Translations under genes and position numbers: made by a program | In this document: one piece after another, positions 32,296 to 43,019 of the stretch | Layout of the letters: every line of letters begins with the position of its first letter | How positions within the stretch are numbered: position 1 is the first letter of the stretch | Notes under the pieces: generated by a model | What the model was told of the DNA's origin: nothing | The model's database searches: none | Seen by the model: only the letters and a program-made list of their open reading frames with translations | DNA from: Acanthamoeba lenticulata | Lineage: Eukaryota; Discosea; Longamoebia; Acanthamoebidae | Direction: 5' to 3' | Assembly (NCBI GenBank): GCA_002179805.1 | Contig: NAVB01000508.1 | Span: 1 to 64,000 of the forward strand | Length of the DNA: 64,000 bases

Positions 32296-32904
32296 GCCGC
32301 GTCGCAGTCGCCGTCGCGCCAGGGCTCGCCGTCGCGCAAGCGGTGGACGCTCAGCCTGCCCAAGAATTTCCAATCGCCCAAGTCGGCCAACACCGGCTCG
32401 CCCGTCCTTGCGACGTCCTTGTCGTCGTCGTCGTCATTGACAGAGGCTGAAGCTGACGAGACTGAAGCCGAGGCGTATCGCCGCTCGGGCGACGGAGTCG
32501 ACCTCTCCAGCACGACCCAGGTCGTCGTCCTCCACAACGGCGGCGGCAGCCCTGGCGAGCCGCCGGGGCGGCCGCGTGGCCGCAGCGCGTCGTCATACAC
32601 CCTGCGACAGCACGTCGTGACTTCCTCCCCCACGAGGACGACTTCCTCTCCTAACTCCTCTTCCCTAGCATCTTCCTCCGCATCTTCCACGTCCTCTTCT
32701 TCATCTTCATCTTCTCCTTCAGATGCTTCTTCATCATCATCCGACTCCTCGTCTTCTTCATCATCATCATCATCATCAGCAGCAATACTCGAGCGGACGC
32801 CGTCGTTCCAGGACCGGCTCAAGATGTTTGGCGGCGGAGGCCCCCTCGCGCGTTCGGCCTCCTTCTCGCCCAAGGTCGTCCGCAAGCACAGCACCAACCA
32901 GTGA
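27544..32904 (+). CDS. LIM - zinc finger - AGC kinase (MAST/Rim15/IREH type)
   Basis: Eighteen exons join without a frame break into about 1258 residues. Residues 17-80: a LIM domain (CAGCGEVIRYKAGEAAL, WHSTCFVCHSCKKPI, LCQSC). A helical region follows, then a Cys-Cys-His-Cys finger (C230, C233, H245, C249; VCRICEEVVTLAHMVAHSEEC), which is the hallmark finger of plant IREH1 and fungal Rim15 kinases, and the DUF-like helical segment seen before those kinases. Kinase about 391-735: GGFARVY, K420 (YAIKVM), HRDLK with Asp514, DFG at 532-534, a long insert before VGTPDYLAPEIL, and DWWSLGVVFYELL. All catalytic residues are present. A 500-residue Ser-rich tail ends at 32904. Related kinases act in stress, quiescence or mitosis; here the role is inferred. 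ATG 27544 is the first in frame. Confidence 0.87.
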
Positions 32905-33061
32905 TCTCGCAAGCACACCAACAACACAGGAATAATGGTTCCCGCGTGATTCTGTTTTCATCAAATAATAAAGAGTTTATGTTTGAATAATTTTTTTGTT
33001 TTGTTCTTTTGGATTTTAACAATAATGTATATTTTCAAAGATAAAACAGAATTACAACTTT

Positions 33062-34372
33062 TTAGTTGCCGCTGACGTGCGCCGGAACGGAGGGCTCCGA
33101 GCCGATCGTGCCGCTGGGGCTGAAGGCGATGCCGGTGACCGAGCCGCCGCCCGAGACGCTGATGGTGGCGCCCGAGTTGGTCCAGGTGAGCGTGCTCGTG
33201 GTGTCGAACTTGACGGTGCCGCCCGTGGCGACCATGATCTGGCTGTTGTAGCGGCCGACGTAGAGCTTGGAGCCGGTGAAGGACATGCCGCCGGTGACGC
33301 CGTTGTTCTGGTTCTCCTCGGCGTAGCCCAGGATGTTGCCGCCGCCCGAGGTCGAGGGGATGGTGAAGACGCCGCCCGAGACGGTCGCCTTGCCGCCGTT
33401 GGGGAAGTCGATCCAGCGCGAGCCGGCCGTGTTGGCGTGGTAGCCACCGCTGACGGTGAGCAGGGGCGAGCGGACCTTGATGTTGTTGCCATAGGGGTTG
33501 CCGTAGTGGTTGCAGTTGGTCTCGGAGTAGGAGTCGCCCTGAACGTAGAGGTCGTGGCTGGCGCCGTCCTTGGACTGGCCGTTGGAGATGAAGTCGCTGT
33601 TGGTGACGACGATGGCGATACCGTTGCCGGGGTTGCCGCTGCCGGTGGCGGGCACGAAGATGCCGTTCTCGTTGTTCTGGAAGAGGCACTTGTTGATGGT
33701 GATCGTGCCGGCCGAGGTGAAGCCCTCGGCGTAGACGGCGGCCTCGCCGTCGCCGCTGTTGTCAGCGCCACCGGCGTTCTGGAAAACAATGTTGCTCAAG
33801 GTGCCCGGGCTCTGCGCGTGCACGAAGCCCTTGCCCCACGCGAGGCGGTGGCCGCTGCCGTAGCCGCCCTGGCCGTCGAAGATGGTCTTGCCGGCTCCGG
33901 CGCCGTTGATGGTCCAGCCGCCGAGGTTGTTGGGGATGTCGAACGGCTTGTAATACGTGCCAGCGAGCACGGTCATGGTGAACCCAGGCGCCAGGGCGGC
34001 GATGGCGTCGGCCGGCTCGGTGTAGGTCTGGCCGGGACCGACGGTGACGGTGCGAAGGCCAGAGCCCGACGAAACGGGCGACGGGCTGACGCTCGGGCGA
34101 GGCGACGTGGAGGGCGAGGCGCGGGCGGGCGACGGCGAAGGCGAAGGGCTGGCACGGACGGGCGAGGGCGACGGGCTGGCAGCCTGACCCTGGCACGACA
34201 GTTGCAGCGCAGCGATAGCCGAGAGGACTTCGTCGAAGCGGCTGTCGAGGTAAGCCTCAAGCGCGGACGCGGCGTTGGCCGCAGCCTCGGGGTAGGTCTG
34301 CGCCGTCGAGGGCGAGGACAGGAAGATCACTGCCAGAAGGACCGCAAGCGCGGCGAGGATCACTCGGGCCAT
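33062..34372 (-). CDS. secreted right-handed beta-helix protein with Ser/Pro linker
   Basis: Single exon, 436 residues. Signal peptide (VILAALAVLLAVIFLSSPSTA), a short helical N-terminal module (AASALEAYLDSRFDEVLSAI), a Ser-Pro linker of about 40 residues, then a parallel beta-helix of the pectate-lyase/polygalacturonase superfamily: VGPGQTYTEPADAIAALAPG, VLAGTYY, WTINGAGAGKTIFDGQGG, SNIVFQNAGGADNSGDG, CLFQNNENGIFVP, SDFISNGQ and SGGYHANTAG. No clear polysaccharide-lyase or glycosidase catalytic set is visible, so binding rather than cleavage is as likely. The linker resembles that of the CBM49 lectin. Codon bias is extreme. It is not the choice-of-anchor-A (Jonah) fold as far as I can judge. 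A wall or surface role is inferred. Confidence 0.85.
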   Translation of the reverse strand: MARVILAALAVLLAVIFLSSPSTAQTYPEAAANAASALEAYLDSRFDEVLSAIAALQLSCQGQAASPSPSPVRASPSPSPSPARASPSTSPRPSVSPSPVSSGSGLRTVTVGPGQTYTEPADAIAALAPGFTMTVLAGTYYKPFDIPNNLGGWTINGAGAGKTIFDGQGGYGSGHRLAWGKGFVHAQSPGTLSNIVFQNAGGADNSGDGEAAVYAEGFTSAGTITINKCLFQNNENGIFVPATGSGNPGNGIAIVVTNSDFISNGQSKDGASHDLYVQGDSYSETNCNHYGNPYGNNIKVRSPLLTVSGGYHANTAGSRWIDFPNGGKATVSGGVFTIPSTSGGGNILGYAEENQNNGVTGGMSFTGSKLYVGRYNSQIMVATGGTVKFDTTSTLTWTNSGATISVSGGGSVTGIAFSPSGTIGSEPSVPAHVSGN

Positions 34373-34433
34373 GGTGTGTGGTGTGTGAGGTGTTGGAAGC
34401 AAAGAGCGAGTGGTCCGCAGAGTCAAGATCTGG

Positions 34434-34440
34434 CTTTTAT
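34434..34440 (-). promoter_or_regulatory. TATA-like box, beta-helix gene
   Basis: On the minus strand ATAAAAG followed by CC, 62 bases before the ATG. Same ATAAAAGCC/TTAAAAGCC form as in the CBM49 lectin promoter. Confidence 0.5.
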
Positions 34441-35217
34441 GGGCGGGGAAGTGGGGGCTCATGCGATGAATACGGGGCAACGAGGTGATTGTAGGGGCTC
34501 GCAATATGAGGGACACAATTCTCCAAGTGGACGGCAGGCGCGTTGATGTCAAGGCTGTCAAATGACTTGGCCAATGGGAATGGACAGCAGATATATCCTC
34601 TCCGTAAGTCTGTCTCCCATGAAGGGGTCAATTCGCCAAGTGGAGAGCCGAACCGCCAAACGCGATGCCGCACACCCGCAATCGCCAATCCCTATGTCGC
34701 GAGAATTGAACGGAAGGCATTAAGGACGCTATTGTTAGGCATCACCTCGGTGTACTCTTTCACAAGTCCAATTTTACTACGAATTTCATTATCAAGAAGT
34801 CGCACCACTCCTTTATTTCAAGGGCAGCTGATTTTGCTCACCTTGGCGCTGTCCGCCTGTACAATAAGCGGCGTTTTTTCATCGGAGCCGCCAGCTGCAA
34901 GAAGGCAACAACGCGGGCGACATGCGTTCCTTCTCGCCTTCTTCTTCGTTTCCCAACTCTTTGCCCCAGCGGGCATCTGGCGTTGAACATGGAAGGAAAG
35001 GGGCAAGCAACGTGACTGTTTACGCGCCAAGAGGAAATTCCAAAATGGAAATTTGGGCCATGCCAGTGCGTGGCCCAATGAGCGCGCGCCACCGCACTGG
35101 CAACGCGACCTGAACAACACGAACCCTTCGTCTCCCTCGAATCGCTTCAATCTGCTGTTGATAGAACGAGGTGCACCGGCGGTAGGAGCAGTCCCGAGGG
35201 CGGAGAGGATGCATATG
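34441..35217. other. divergent intergenic region
   Basis: Upstream regions of the beta-helix gene (minus) and the secreted coiled-coil gene (plus). No coding signal seen. Confidence 0.4.
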
Positions 35218-36096
35218 GCGTGGCTCGTCCCGGTCTTGTGCTTTTATTTGTTGATCGCCGCCTCTAGCGAGGAATCCGATTTCTACAAGAAACCATCAAC
35301 AACTGTCACTGCCACCACACCCCAGGTTCGTTGCACTTACATGGTCTTGTCAATCGTTGATTTCGTGAATCATCTCAATTTAATTTTGATCACAGAGAGC
35401 GAAGACATTGCTGGACGCGTTCTCCGACTTCTTCGTGGGCACGAAGTGGGTCTCCAATGTGCAAAAGTACTACTCTGAGTACATGCAGTCGGAGCAGATG
35501 GAACAGATGGAGCTGGCCCGCAGTGAGCTCTACAGCATCGAGGACGACCTCAGCCGCGTGCAGACACAAGAGATGATTCTGCGATCGCGTCAGTCTGAGC
35601 TGGGCGCCTGGCTCCAGGAGAACGCCGCCAAATCTGCCGAGGAACGCAACCCCACCGGTACTTCCCTCGTCCCCTTTCCCCTTCTTCGTGCACCGCCGTC
35701 TACGCGACCGCCCCTCATGATGATGGCATCGGGACAGTGGAGGAACTGGTGAACATGGAGTCGGACCGACTGGCCCTGCTCGAGCACCGACTGAACAGGC
35801 TCAAGAACAAGCTCCTCAGGCAGAAGAGCGAGGTGGCCTCGTTCCTCAAGATCAATGGTACTGCCCCCTGCATCTTCTCCTTCTTCAGTGACAACAGTTG
35901 TCTGATGGACGATAGACGATGATGACAATGGTGTGCAGTCAAGGCGACGGTGCGCGATACGCTAAGCAGCAGTCAACCCGGCCAGCTCGTCATCGACCCG
36001 TCTTTTGAGGACGAAGAGGCGTCCAATGAACGACGACGAGGAGGAAGAACGCGCTTCATCATCCCCTCGGACGACCACGCCGACATTGAGGCCTGA
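35218..36096 (+). CDS. secreted or lumenal coiled-coil protein, unknown
   Basis: Four exons (35218-35325, 35396-35657, 35738-35857, 35939-36096), 215 residues. MHMAWLVPVLCFYLLIAASS is a signal peptide or signal anchor. The body is an amphipathic helix run with heptads (QMEQMELARSELYSIEDDLS, MESDRLALLEHRLNRLKNKL), likely a parallel coiled coil, followed by an acidic tail (DPSFEDEEASNERRR). No enzyme motif or retention signal (it ends DDHADIEA). The family is not recognised. A second ATG (35224) could also serve as start. Confidence 0.75.
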
Positions 36097-36547
36097 GCCA
36101 ACACGCACAACGCTGGCGGTCGAGGCGTGCGGCCGCCTTTTGCGGGGCTACGCGTCACCACTACGGCAGGGCTGACAAAAGTCCATCTACGACGTCCTCT
36201 CTCCTCTCTCTACTGCACATAGGTCCAAATATATTTATTTTTTGCTGCATAGTTTGAATTCTTGGATGATGGTGGCAAATATCTGAATCCGGCAAAATAG
36301 AATAAGGAAAGCCGTTACGCGTGAAAGGTAATCTTTTATCCGTTGTTGTCGACGGCTTGCGCAAGAAAACTGAAGACAGAGAGGTGGCGCCAATTCGGTT
36401 GTCTGTCTTTCCTTCCTGCCTCATCTCCCTCCCCCGGTTGTGCACTGGGACGGCGGATGGACCACAAAACCGTGTTATACCCAACAAGCCGACGTCCTAC
36501 TATTTATTTGTAAATACGACACAATCGCGTCTACTCCAAGTTATTGA
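36097..36547. other. intergenic
   Basis: 450 bases between two plus-strand genes. No gene or repeat recognised. Confidence 0.4.
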
Positions 36548-38886
36548 ATGATGGGCATGCACCAAAGAAATGGAAGTGGCGCTGCGGAATCGGAGAGCGG
36601 TGGCGACCATGCTCCGCCGTCTCCCGTCTTGATGGAGGGTTTCTCGGCTCCATCTCCTCCCCTTTCGTCGTCTTCCTCTCGATCTCCTTCACCTTCACCT
36701 CCCTCGACCTTCCCGCTCCCTCCGATCTCCTACTACCAACCTGTCCCTCCTCCTCATCAGCAGATGCCTCAGTCGCAGGTCCTCATATCCCCAATCCAAC
36801 CACACTTTCAAGCGCACCTTGATCCTGCTGCTCCCACCTTCTTTGTTCCTCCTTCACCGCACCAGCCCCAGTTCCAGGCCCACCCACTTCCACTCCAGCT
36901 TCAGCATCAACCACATCATCAACCACACCCCTTCCAACCTTCCGCTCCGCAGCATCAACCATATCATCAACCACCGCAGCCACATCCCCAGCCACATCAG
37001 CAACCCATGAAGCCGCAACTGAACCACAGGTGACCGCTCCCGCTTGGACCTTGATGATTGAGTAGCTGATCTAACATGCGGTTGCTGTGTGGGATCGACA
37101 GTCAAGGGGGACTCCCCCTGCTGGACAAGAGCAAGCGGATGGGTCTCATGCTTCTTCTCATCTTTGGCCTGTTGGGCTTTACCTTCTTCATGGCCCGCAT
37201 GCCTTCTCCCTCTCCAAACACAAACACCCACGGGGTAACAACCATTAAGGTTCGTTCACATCCTCCGCACATTTTAAACTCAGTTCTTACTTGGTTACAT
37301 TCACGCAGTTATTGCCTTCGATGACCTCTGACGTCAGGCCAGCCAACAGCCTCGAGGCTGCGCCAGCCGACATAACGCGTGATCCGTCAGTCGTTTCAAC
37401 GAAGCCATCCGTCATCACAGAAGCACAGCCTGCGGGCGAGTCGATGACGTTGGCGACGGCGATAACGGCCACGGCCACGGCCACGGAAGCGGCCGTTGAC
37501 GGCTCGCAGCAAACGCAAGCCGCCGCGGCGACTACTTTGAAGGCGGCGCCCGCTGACGTCGTCGAGCAGAGCACCATCAACGAGAACGAGAACGAAAACG
37601 ACGACAACAAGTTGAGGCAGCTCGAGCTGGAACTGAAGCGCGGGCGGGAGAGCCTCAAGCGCAAGGAGGAAGAGCTCAAGCGACACGAAGAGGAGAAGCG
37701 GAGGCGAGAAGAGGCCGAGCTCAAGCGCAAGATCGACGAGATGAAGCGGAAGGAGATGGAGGACAAGCGGCGCAAGGAGGAGCAAATGCGGCGAGAGGAA
37801 GAGGAAGAGATCCGCCGCATGCAGGAAGCTCTGCACGTGCGCGAGGAGGAGCTGAAGCGGCGCGAAGAGAGCATTCGCCTACGTACAGAGGAGAAGCGCC
37901 AGGAAGAGGAGCGGAGCCGCGCCCTAGAGGAGCTGCGACGGAGCAAGGAGGAGCTCCGCAAGCGGGAGCTTCACCTCAAGCAGTGGGAAGAGGAGCAGAA
38001 GCGGATCGAGCTCATGCTTGAGACCGGCAACGAGTATGTGCTCGTCGGCTCCGGCGTCATGGGACTCGGGGGCTACGCGTTTGCCCAGGCCGATGATGAT
38101 GGCGATGACGATCACAACTCTGAATATGATGACACCGACGACGAAAACCTTCACCAGGACGGCCAGGAAGATCAAGAAGATGACTACTACGAAGGGGAAG
38201 CCGAGGACGGAGAGGGTGAATACGATGACGAAGATCTCACGAAAGACTACGATGATAACGACGACAATGACGACAACGCGAGCGACGGAGAGTCGGTCGA
38301 GGTCTATGAAATCACTGGAGGTGCGGACGAAGACGAAGTAGAACTTGAAGCGGAGCACCGAAGAAGTGATGTGGAGGAGCACAGGCACGACACCGCGCAG
38401 CGCGATGCAGAGATGGGCATCGAGCACGTGCACACCGAGGAGGAGCGCGAGCAGGAGATCGCTGAGGACAAGCGCCAGCGGCTCGAACGCCAGCGGCGCG
38501 AGCGCGAGCGGCGAGCCCGCGTGGCGCGCGAGGCAAAGCAGCGCGAGATGGAGCGCGAAGCTGCCGAGCGCCAGCGACAGATCGAGATCGAGGAGCGGCT
38601 GCAGCGAGAGTCGAGGTCGCTGCGCACCGTTCTGGGCGCAGGTGAAGGTCAGACCTTCACGACGACAACGGGGCGGGAGGAAGTCCTGCGCACGATCAAC
38701 AAGAAGATTGTCAAGAAGCAGGTGGAGACCCTGCGCAACAACATCCTTGCCGCCCGCGAGGAGGCTCAAGGCAGCAAGAAGACGGGCAACAACAGCAACA
38801 GCAGCAACAAGAAGACTAACAACAACAAGGCCGACCAAGACATCCGCAACAAGAAGAAGACCCTGAGTGCACGCAAGACCAAGTAG
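36548..38886 (+). CDS. single-pass membrane protein with long charged coiled coil
   Basis: Three exons (36548-37029, 37102-37249, 37309-38886), 735 residues. The first 160 residues are Pro/His/Gln/Ser-rich and have no signal peptide. One membrane segment (MGLMLLLIFGLLGFTFFMA) is followed by an Ala/Thr-rich spacer. Then comes an uninterrupted Arg/Lys/Glu helix (ELKRKIDEMKRKEMEDKRRK and similar) that could form a single alpha-helix or coiled coil of over 100 residues. An Asp/Glu-rich acidic block (about 38090-38345) follows, then a second charged helix and a Lys/Asn tail. Topology suggests a membrane tether or spacer, side unknown. Family not recognised; the charged helix gives many false matches to myosin-like proteins. 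Confidence 0.7.
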
Positions 38887-38989
38887 ACAAGAAAGAGGAC
38901 TTCGACACACCAGCAATTCAATTAAGAGTAAAAATGGGATCTTTGGCAGATTTCCTTTTCGTTGTAGATTGGTCTTGCTTCAACATCTT

Positions 38990-40615
38990 TCAGGGTTGGT
39001 TGCCGCCGCTGGCTTGACGCTGGGCAAGCATGTTGCGGAACTGCTGGAGGACGGCGTCCTCATGCGCCCGATGGGCGGCAAGCTTCTTCTGCGTCTCCTC
39101 GGCCCGCGCGCCGTCCTTTCGCGCACGCCACTCGCGGTCGCGCCGCAGCCGCTCTTGGAACGAGTCGTCGCCGCCCATCAGGTCGCGCTCCGTCAGCTCT
39201 GGCGAGTCGCCGCCTTCACGCCCCTTGGCGTAGGCTCCCTTCTGCTGCCGCTTCTCCAGCCGCGCCTCGCGGCTCCCCGGGTCGGCCTTGGGCACGAGCT
39301 CCTCCTAGAAATGTGCGCGCCGCGCGTGTGTTGGTCGACTGCGGCCGCGCAATTGCGATGGATGAGCAAAAGCAGCAAGACGCACCAAGGCAGCATCCCG
39401 GTAGCTCTGCGCGCTCTTCTCCGTCTTCTTCCGCATGAGGCGGTCGTAGCGCCGCTTATCCTCGTCGTCGAGCTCTGCGTGTGTGTGTGTGTGTGGTCAG
39501 CACGCGATCTAGCACGCGCTAAACAGCAGACAAGCGCTACCTTCGTCGTCGGGATGCTTGACGGCGGGTCCAGTCGGGCCGCGCCGCGTCGGCGGCGCCA
39601 CAAACGACGATGATGAAGATGAAGACGACGAGGACGACGGAGCCGGTGGGCGTCGGCCCGGCGGCAGCTTGGGCCTGTTGGTCTCTCGCGAGATCTCGTC
39701 CCGCACTGCGCGTGCGGCCCACCGTGTCAACGAGGCTGATGCTGATGAAGAAGAAGGTGAAGAAGAAGTGTACTGGAGCTGAGGGTGAGGGCCTCCTTTT
39801 CGTCGAGGCGGTTGGTGAAGCCCCACTGGTAGTTGGTGCGCGTGCTGTGGTCGAGGTCCTGCACGGCGATGCCCTTGTAGTACTTGTCCGGCAGGGCCCC
39901 GCGGTTCCACAGCTCCACAAACTGCGCAAACTTCTTGCGCGACTTGGCCGCCGAGAGGTCCTCGAACACGAGGCCCTTGGCCTCCTTCAGCCTGTGCTCG
40001 TCGTCATCGTTGTCAGCAGTCAACTTCAACTTCACGTCAAGTTCAGAGGGACAGCGTGGAGCGGACCAGAGGCTGAACTCGGCGTGGCGCGCAAAGTAGT
40101 CACTGTTGGTGAGGACCGCCGTTGCAATCCCCATCGACGCATTTTCTGTAGATGAGGAGATCATGGCGGTAAATCTTGTTAATGGTGTGCCGAAAAGGTG
40201 TAAATTGGTGGTGCACTTACTCTGGATGAAGGCTTTGGCCTGCTCCTCCAGCTCGCGGCGCTTATCGTCTTTCTTATCCTTGGACTTCTTCTCCTTCTTG
40301 TCCTTCTTTTCCTTCTTGTCGCGCTTCTTGTCCTTCTTTTTGTCCTTCTTGTGGTGCTTGCGTCGCTTCCTCTCCCGTTCATCATCTGCGCAGCCCGTCA
40401 CAATTCAGTGGCGGGTGGCAGGTGGTAGTGAACGAGAGTTGGGACGGAGCGTGAGAAGATAAAGAACCTGAAGAAGAAGAATCGTGCTTGGATCTATGGT
40501 GCTTGCGGTCGCGCTCTCGGCTGCCGTCTCGCTCCCTGTCCCGTTTCCTGTCGCTGCGCTCGTCGTCCCTCTCCCTTCGCTCTGAGCGCTCGGATCTCGA
40601 CCGCTCCTCGCTCAT
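38990..40615 (-). CDS. nuclear Lys/Arg/Ser-rich protein, SCI1-like
   Basis: Start ATG 40615 (MSEERSRSERSERRERDDE). The RS/KD-rich N-terminus continues in the second exon (KHHKKDKKKDKKRDKKEKK). The middle matches the plant style cell-cycle inhibitor 1 type domain: NSDYFARHAEFSLW, LVFEDLSAAKSRKKFAQFVE, LWNRGALPDKYYKGI. The C-terminal exon reads VPKADPGSREARLEKRQQ and LMGGDDSFQERLRRDREWR, also conserved in plant and animal relatives. The charged composition points to a nuclear, probably splicing- or chromatin-associated protein; molecular function is not established. A poly-Ser segment lies between the two conserved parts. Confidence 0.7.
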
Positions 40616-40912
40616 GTTGCTCTCCTTCAACAAATGCAACGAACAGCCTGCTTGTGCGCAACAGATTTCAAACCATTTTTGTTCTTTTTCATATGGTGAA
40701 ATTTCGATCCTCCACCGGAGCAGTCAGTCAGTTTTCTTACGCCGCCGTCCGAAAAATGCGGCAAACGGACGAAGTTGGACTAGAAACAAGAAAAGAAGGA
40801 TTAAATTGAGGCACCAGAGGAAGAAGAGGTCTGGAGCAAGGAAGGACTTGCATTGCAAAAACATCCACCCACAGACACTGTTACCTCAGCTCTTACACGT
40901 GACACGGAACAA

Positions 40913-41969
40913 ATGAACGGAATAGATGCGGGATTATTGCGATTTTGTCTGGAGCACAGTGATGGAGGCAACCTGACCGAAAGCCAGCTTCCCCAGCGTG
41001 ATGAGGCCGATTACAAGTGGTTGCGCGAGGCACTCAATAACTTGGAGACCGATGTGGATCGTATGAAGAAGCTGGTTGAGATGCTTAAAGCATCTGACTC
41101 CTCCGTGCAAGACAAGGTCGCTGCCCTCGAGGAGTTGCAGTACCTCATCGAAGACATCGACAACGCGAACGGTACGTAGCCCATGTCTTTTGCTTTATCC
41201 TTTCTGCAGCCAAATTAATCTTTGCCTTTCAGATTTGCACAAGATTGGCGGATTCGAGCCTGTGCTCACCTTGATGAACGCGGAGTCGGAGGACTTGCGA
41301 TACTGGGCCACCTGGGCGGTGGCCGCGTCGGTGCAGAACAACCCGTGGAGCCAGGCCCAGGCGTTTGAGAAGGGCGCGCTCACGCAGATCATGCTCCTAC
41401 TCCAGAATGAGACACAGGACCGCGTGCTGTCCAAGGCCGTGCCGGCGCTCTCAGGCCTCATCCGCGACCATCCCAAGGCCGTCGAGGCCTTCCTCAAGGC
41501 CAACGGCTTGCGCCTGCTGGCCTACCTCCTCACATCGACCAAGGGTGCCGGCCTTAGCCAGCCCACACGCATGAAGGTGGTCTTCCTTCTGACCTATCTG
41601 TGCCGCGTGGTGCCTCTCGTCCGTCATGCCGTACGCGAGTATTCGCTCCTCCAGCCGCTCATCGACATGATCACCGCCCCCGACGCCTCGCCCGACCTTA
41701 GGGAAAAGGCTTTGGGCTGCCTGATCGAGGCTACGAAGGACATGGCCCTCAACGTCGAGGCCTGCCGCGAGCTCGGCCTGCTCGAGGTGCGTGCGCTGCT
41801 TACCCGCTCAACAAATGCAGATGACTTACCCTCATGGTGTGATGGTGGGCAGACGCTCAAGGCGCGGGCAGCTCAGACGCAAGGCGACGAGGACCAACAG
41901 ACCGAACATGACCTGTGCCGTGCGCTGCTTGACCAGCTCTCCAACCAGACCCAGCGAACGAACAAATAA
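40913..41969 (+). CDS. Hsp70 nucleotide-exchange factor, HspBP1/Fes1 family
   Basis: Exon 1 40913-41171, exon 2 from 41233. Armadillo-type protein that opens the Hsp70 nucleotide site. Family landmarks: LLRFCLEHSDG at the N-terminus, VAALEELQYLIEDIDNA, DLHKIGGFEPVLTLM, LRYWATWAVAASVQNNPWSQ and SKAVPALSGLIRDHPKAVEA. No signal peptide, so cytosolic HspBP1/Fes1 rather than ER Sil1. Near the end a GTGCGT donor after LGLLE and an acceptor before TLKARAAQTQGDEDQQTE would remove about 66 bases; the spliced C-terminus fits the family better than the read-through. Ends QTQRTNK at 41969. Confidence 0.88.
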
Positions 41970-42074
41970 TCACCCAAGCGTTTTCTCCTGTACAGCCGCT
42001 GCCTCGATTTTTTTAATAATTTATTTATCTCATATATTTTGAATATGTTTATATTTCATCATATAAAAAAAGGG

Positions 42075-42481
42075 GTTGGGTGTGGGTTGCTTGGTGGCGG
42101 ATCATGTGGGTTGGGAGTATTGGGTTCCAGGGGGATCCTGGCCTCGCCCTTGCGGGTTGGGAGACCAGGCGATTTGTTGGTTGTCAGCAGAGTTTACTCT
42201 CTGCGTTCGGTTTGTGGGCCACGAGGTCGCTATACCGCAACCTCGCAGCCACACACTCGTGGGCACCACTACCGCGAAGTAGGTTGCTTACGATGAACTC
42301 GTAGGAGGGTCATATCACCTCTCTGTCACTTCGTCCGCATCGAACGCAGTGAAGGATTCCTAGCAGAAGTTGCAGATACCTTTCATTGTTGACGAAGTAA
42401 CACGAGTCCATCTTTGCAAGCTAACCACCCACACACTCACCCCACCAAGCATCACTCTGGCTGAACCTCATGACACCCAAC
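42075..42481 (+). ncRNA. candidate long structured RNA next to the 5S gene
   Basis: Two nested perfect 9-bp long-range helices: 42075-42083 with 42473-42481, and 42089-42097 with 42442-42450. Inside are local hairpins: 42127-42131 with 42137-42141, 42187-42192 with 42199-42204 (6 bp), and a long stem 42213-42217 with 42249-42253 enclosing 42222-42227 with 42240-42245. An AT-rich TATATAAAAAA stretch lies just before. No coding potential is seen. The overall shape (terminal stem, internal branches, about 400 nt) recalls RNase P, MRP, SRP or telomerase RNA, but I could not find their conserved boxes. The strand is not settled by the pairing; plus is assumed from the AT-rich element. Confidence 0.35.
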
Positions 42482-42892
42482 AACCGCTGTAATTCGCTGC
42501 TTGTGGGACCCGCAGCAAATAAAGCAGGAATTAATTAATTGATTTTACCAGAATGCTGCAATACCCACCCACAAGCTCTGCTGGCCGCGCCGTGGTAAAA
42601 AGTCCTTGGCCATGAGAGGAACATCACTTATCACCACCTCAGTAGCAAGTAGCGAACAGGTTCACAGTCTACATCTCTTAAAGAGGTGGCCTGCTCGTTC
42701 CTCTATTCCGAGGAGCTGAGCGGTTCCTAACAATAAACGAATAACTCTAAGTCAGTCTTCCTGACTTTAAGGCCTTGTGGCGCTGCGCCCGTAAACTTCA
42801 GTGGCCCTTGCAGTTGACGTCGATCTGCATGAAGGATAGGCAAAGACTCTGCACAATAGCCAGCTTTCTGTAACAACATTGCGAGTGTTGTC
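42482..42892. other. unexplained spacer upstream of 5S copy 1
   Basis: 410 bases with small hairpins (for example AGTCAG/CTGACT at about 42752-42768) but no gene I can name. Confidence 0.3.
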
Positions 42893-43011
42893 GGATACGG
42901 CCATACTGCGCAGAAAGCACCGCTTCCCATCCGAACAGCGAAGTTAAGCTGCGCCAGGCGGTGTTAGTACTGGGGTGGGCGACCACCCGGGAATCCACCG
43001 TGTCGTATCCT
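42893..43011 (+). rRNA. 5S rRNA: 5S ribosomal RNA, copy 1
   Basis: 119 nt, from GGATACGGCC to CGTATCCT. The ends pair, and the internal Pol III control elements (AGCTGCGCCAGG and TGGGCGACCACC regions) are intact. Preceded by AGTGTTGTC, which is also in front of copy 2, and followed by a T5 run at 43015-43019 as terminator. Confidence 0.97.
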
Positions 43012-43014
43012 TCC

Positions 43015-43019
43015 TTTTT
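43015..43019 (+). terminator. Pol III terminator of 5S copy 1
   Basis: TTTTT four bases past the mature 3' end. Confidence 0.75.

Noticed and set aside
33077..34546. 489-codon plus-strand open frame over the beta-helix gene
   Set aside because: Same codon-bias artefact; Ala/Val/Arg/Asp composition without a domain.
42798..42998. Minus-strand frames similar between 42.8 and 55.5 kb (MDSRVVAHPSTNTAWRSLTS)
   Set aside because: They are the antisense of the two 5S rRNA genes.
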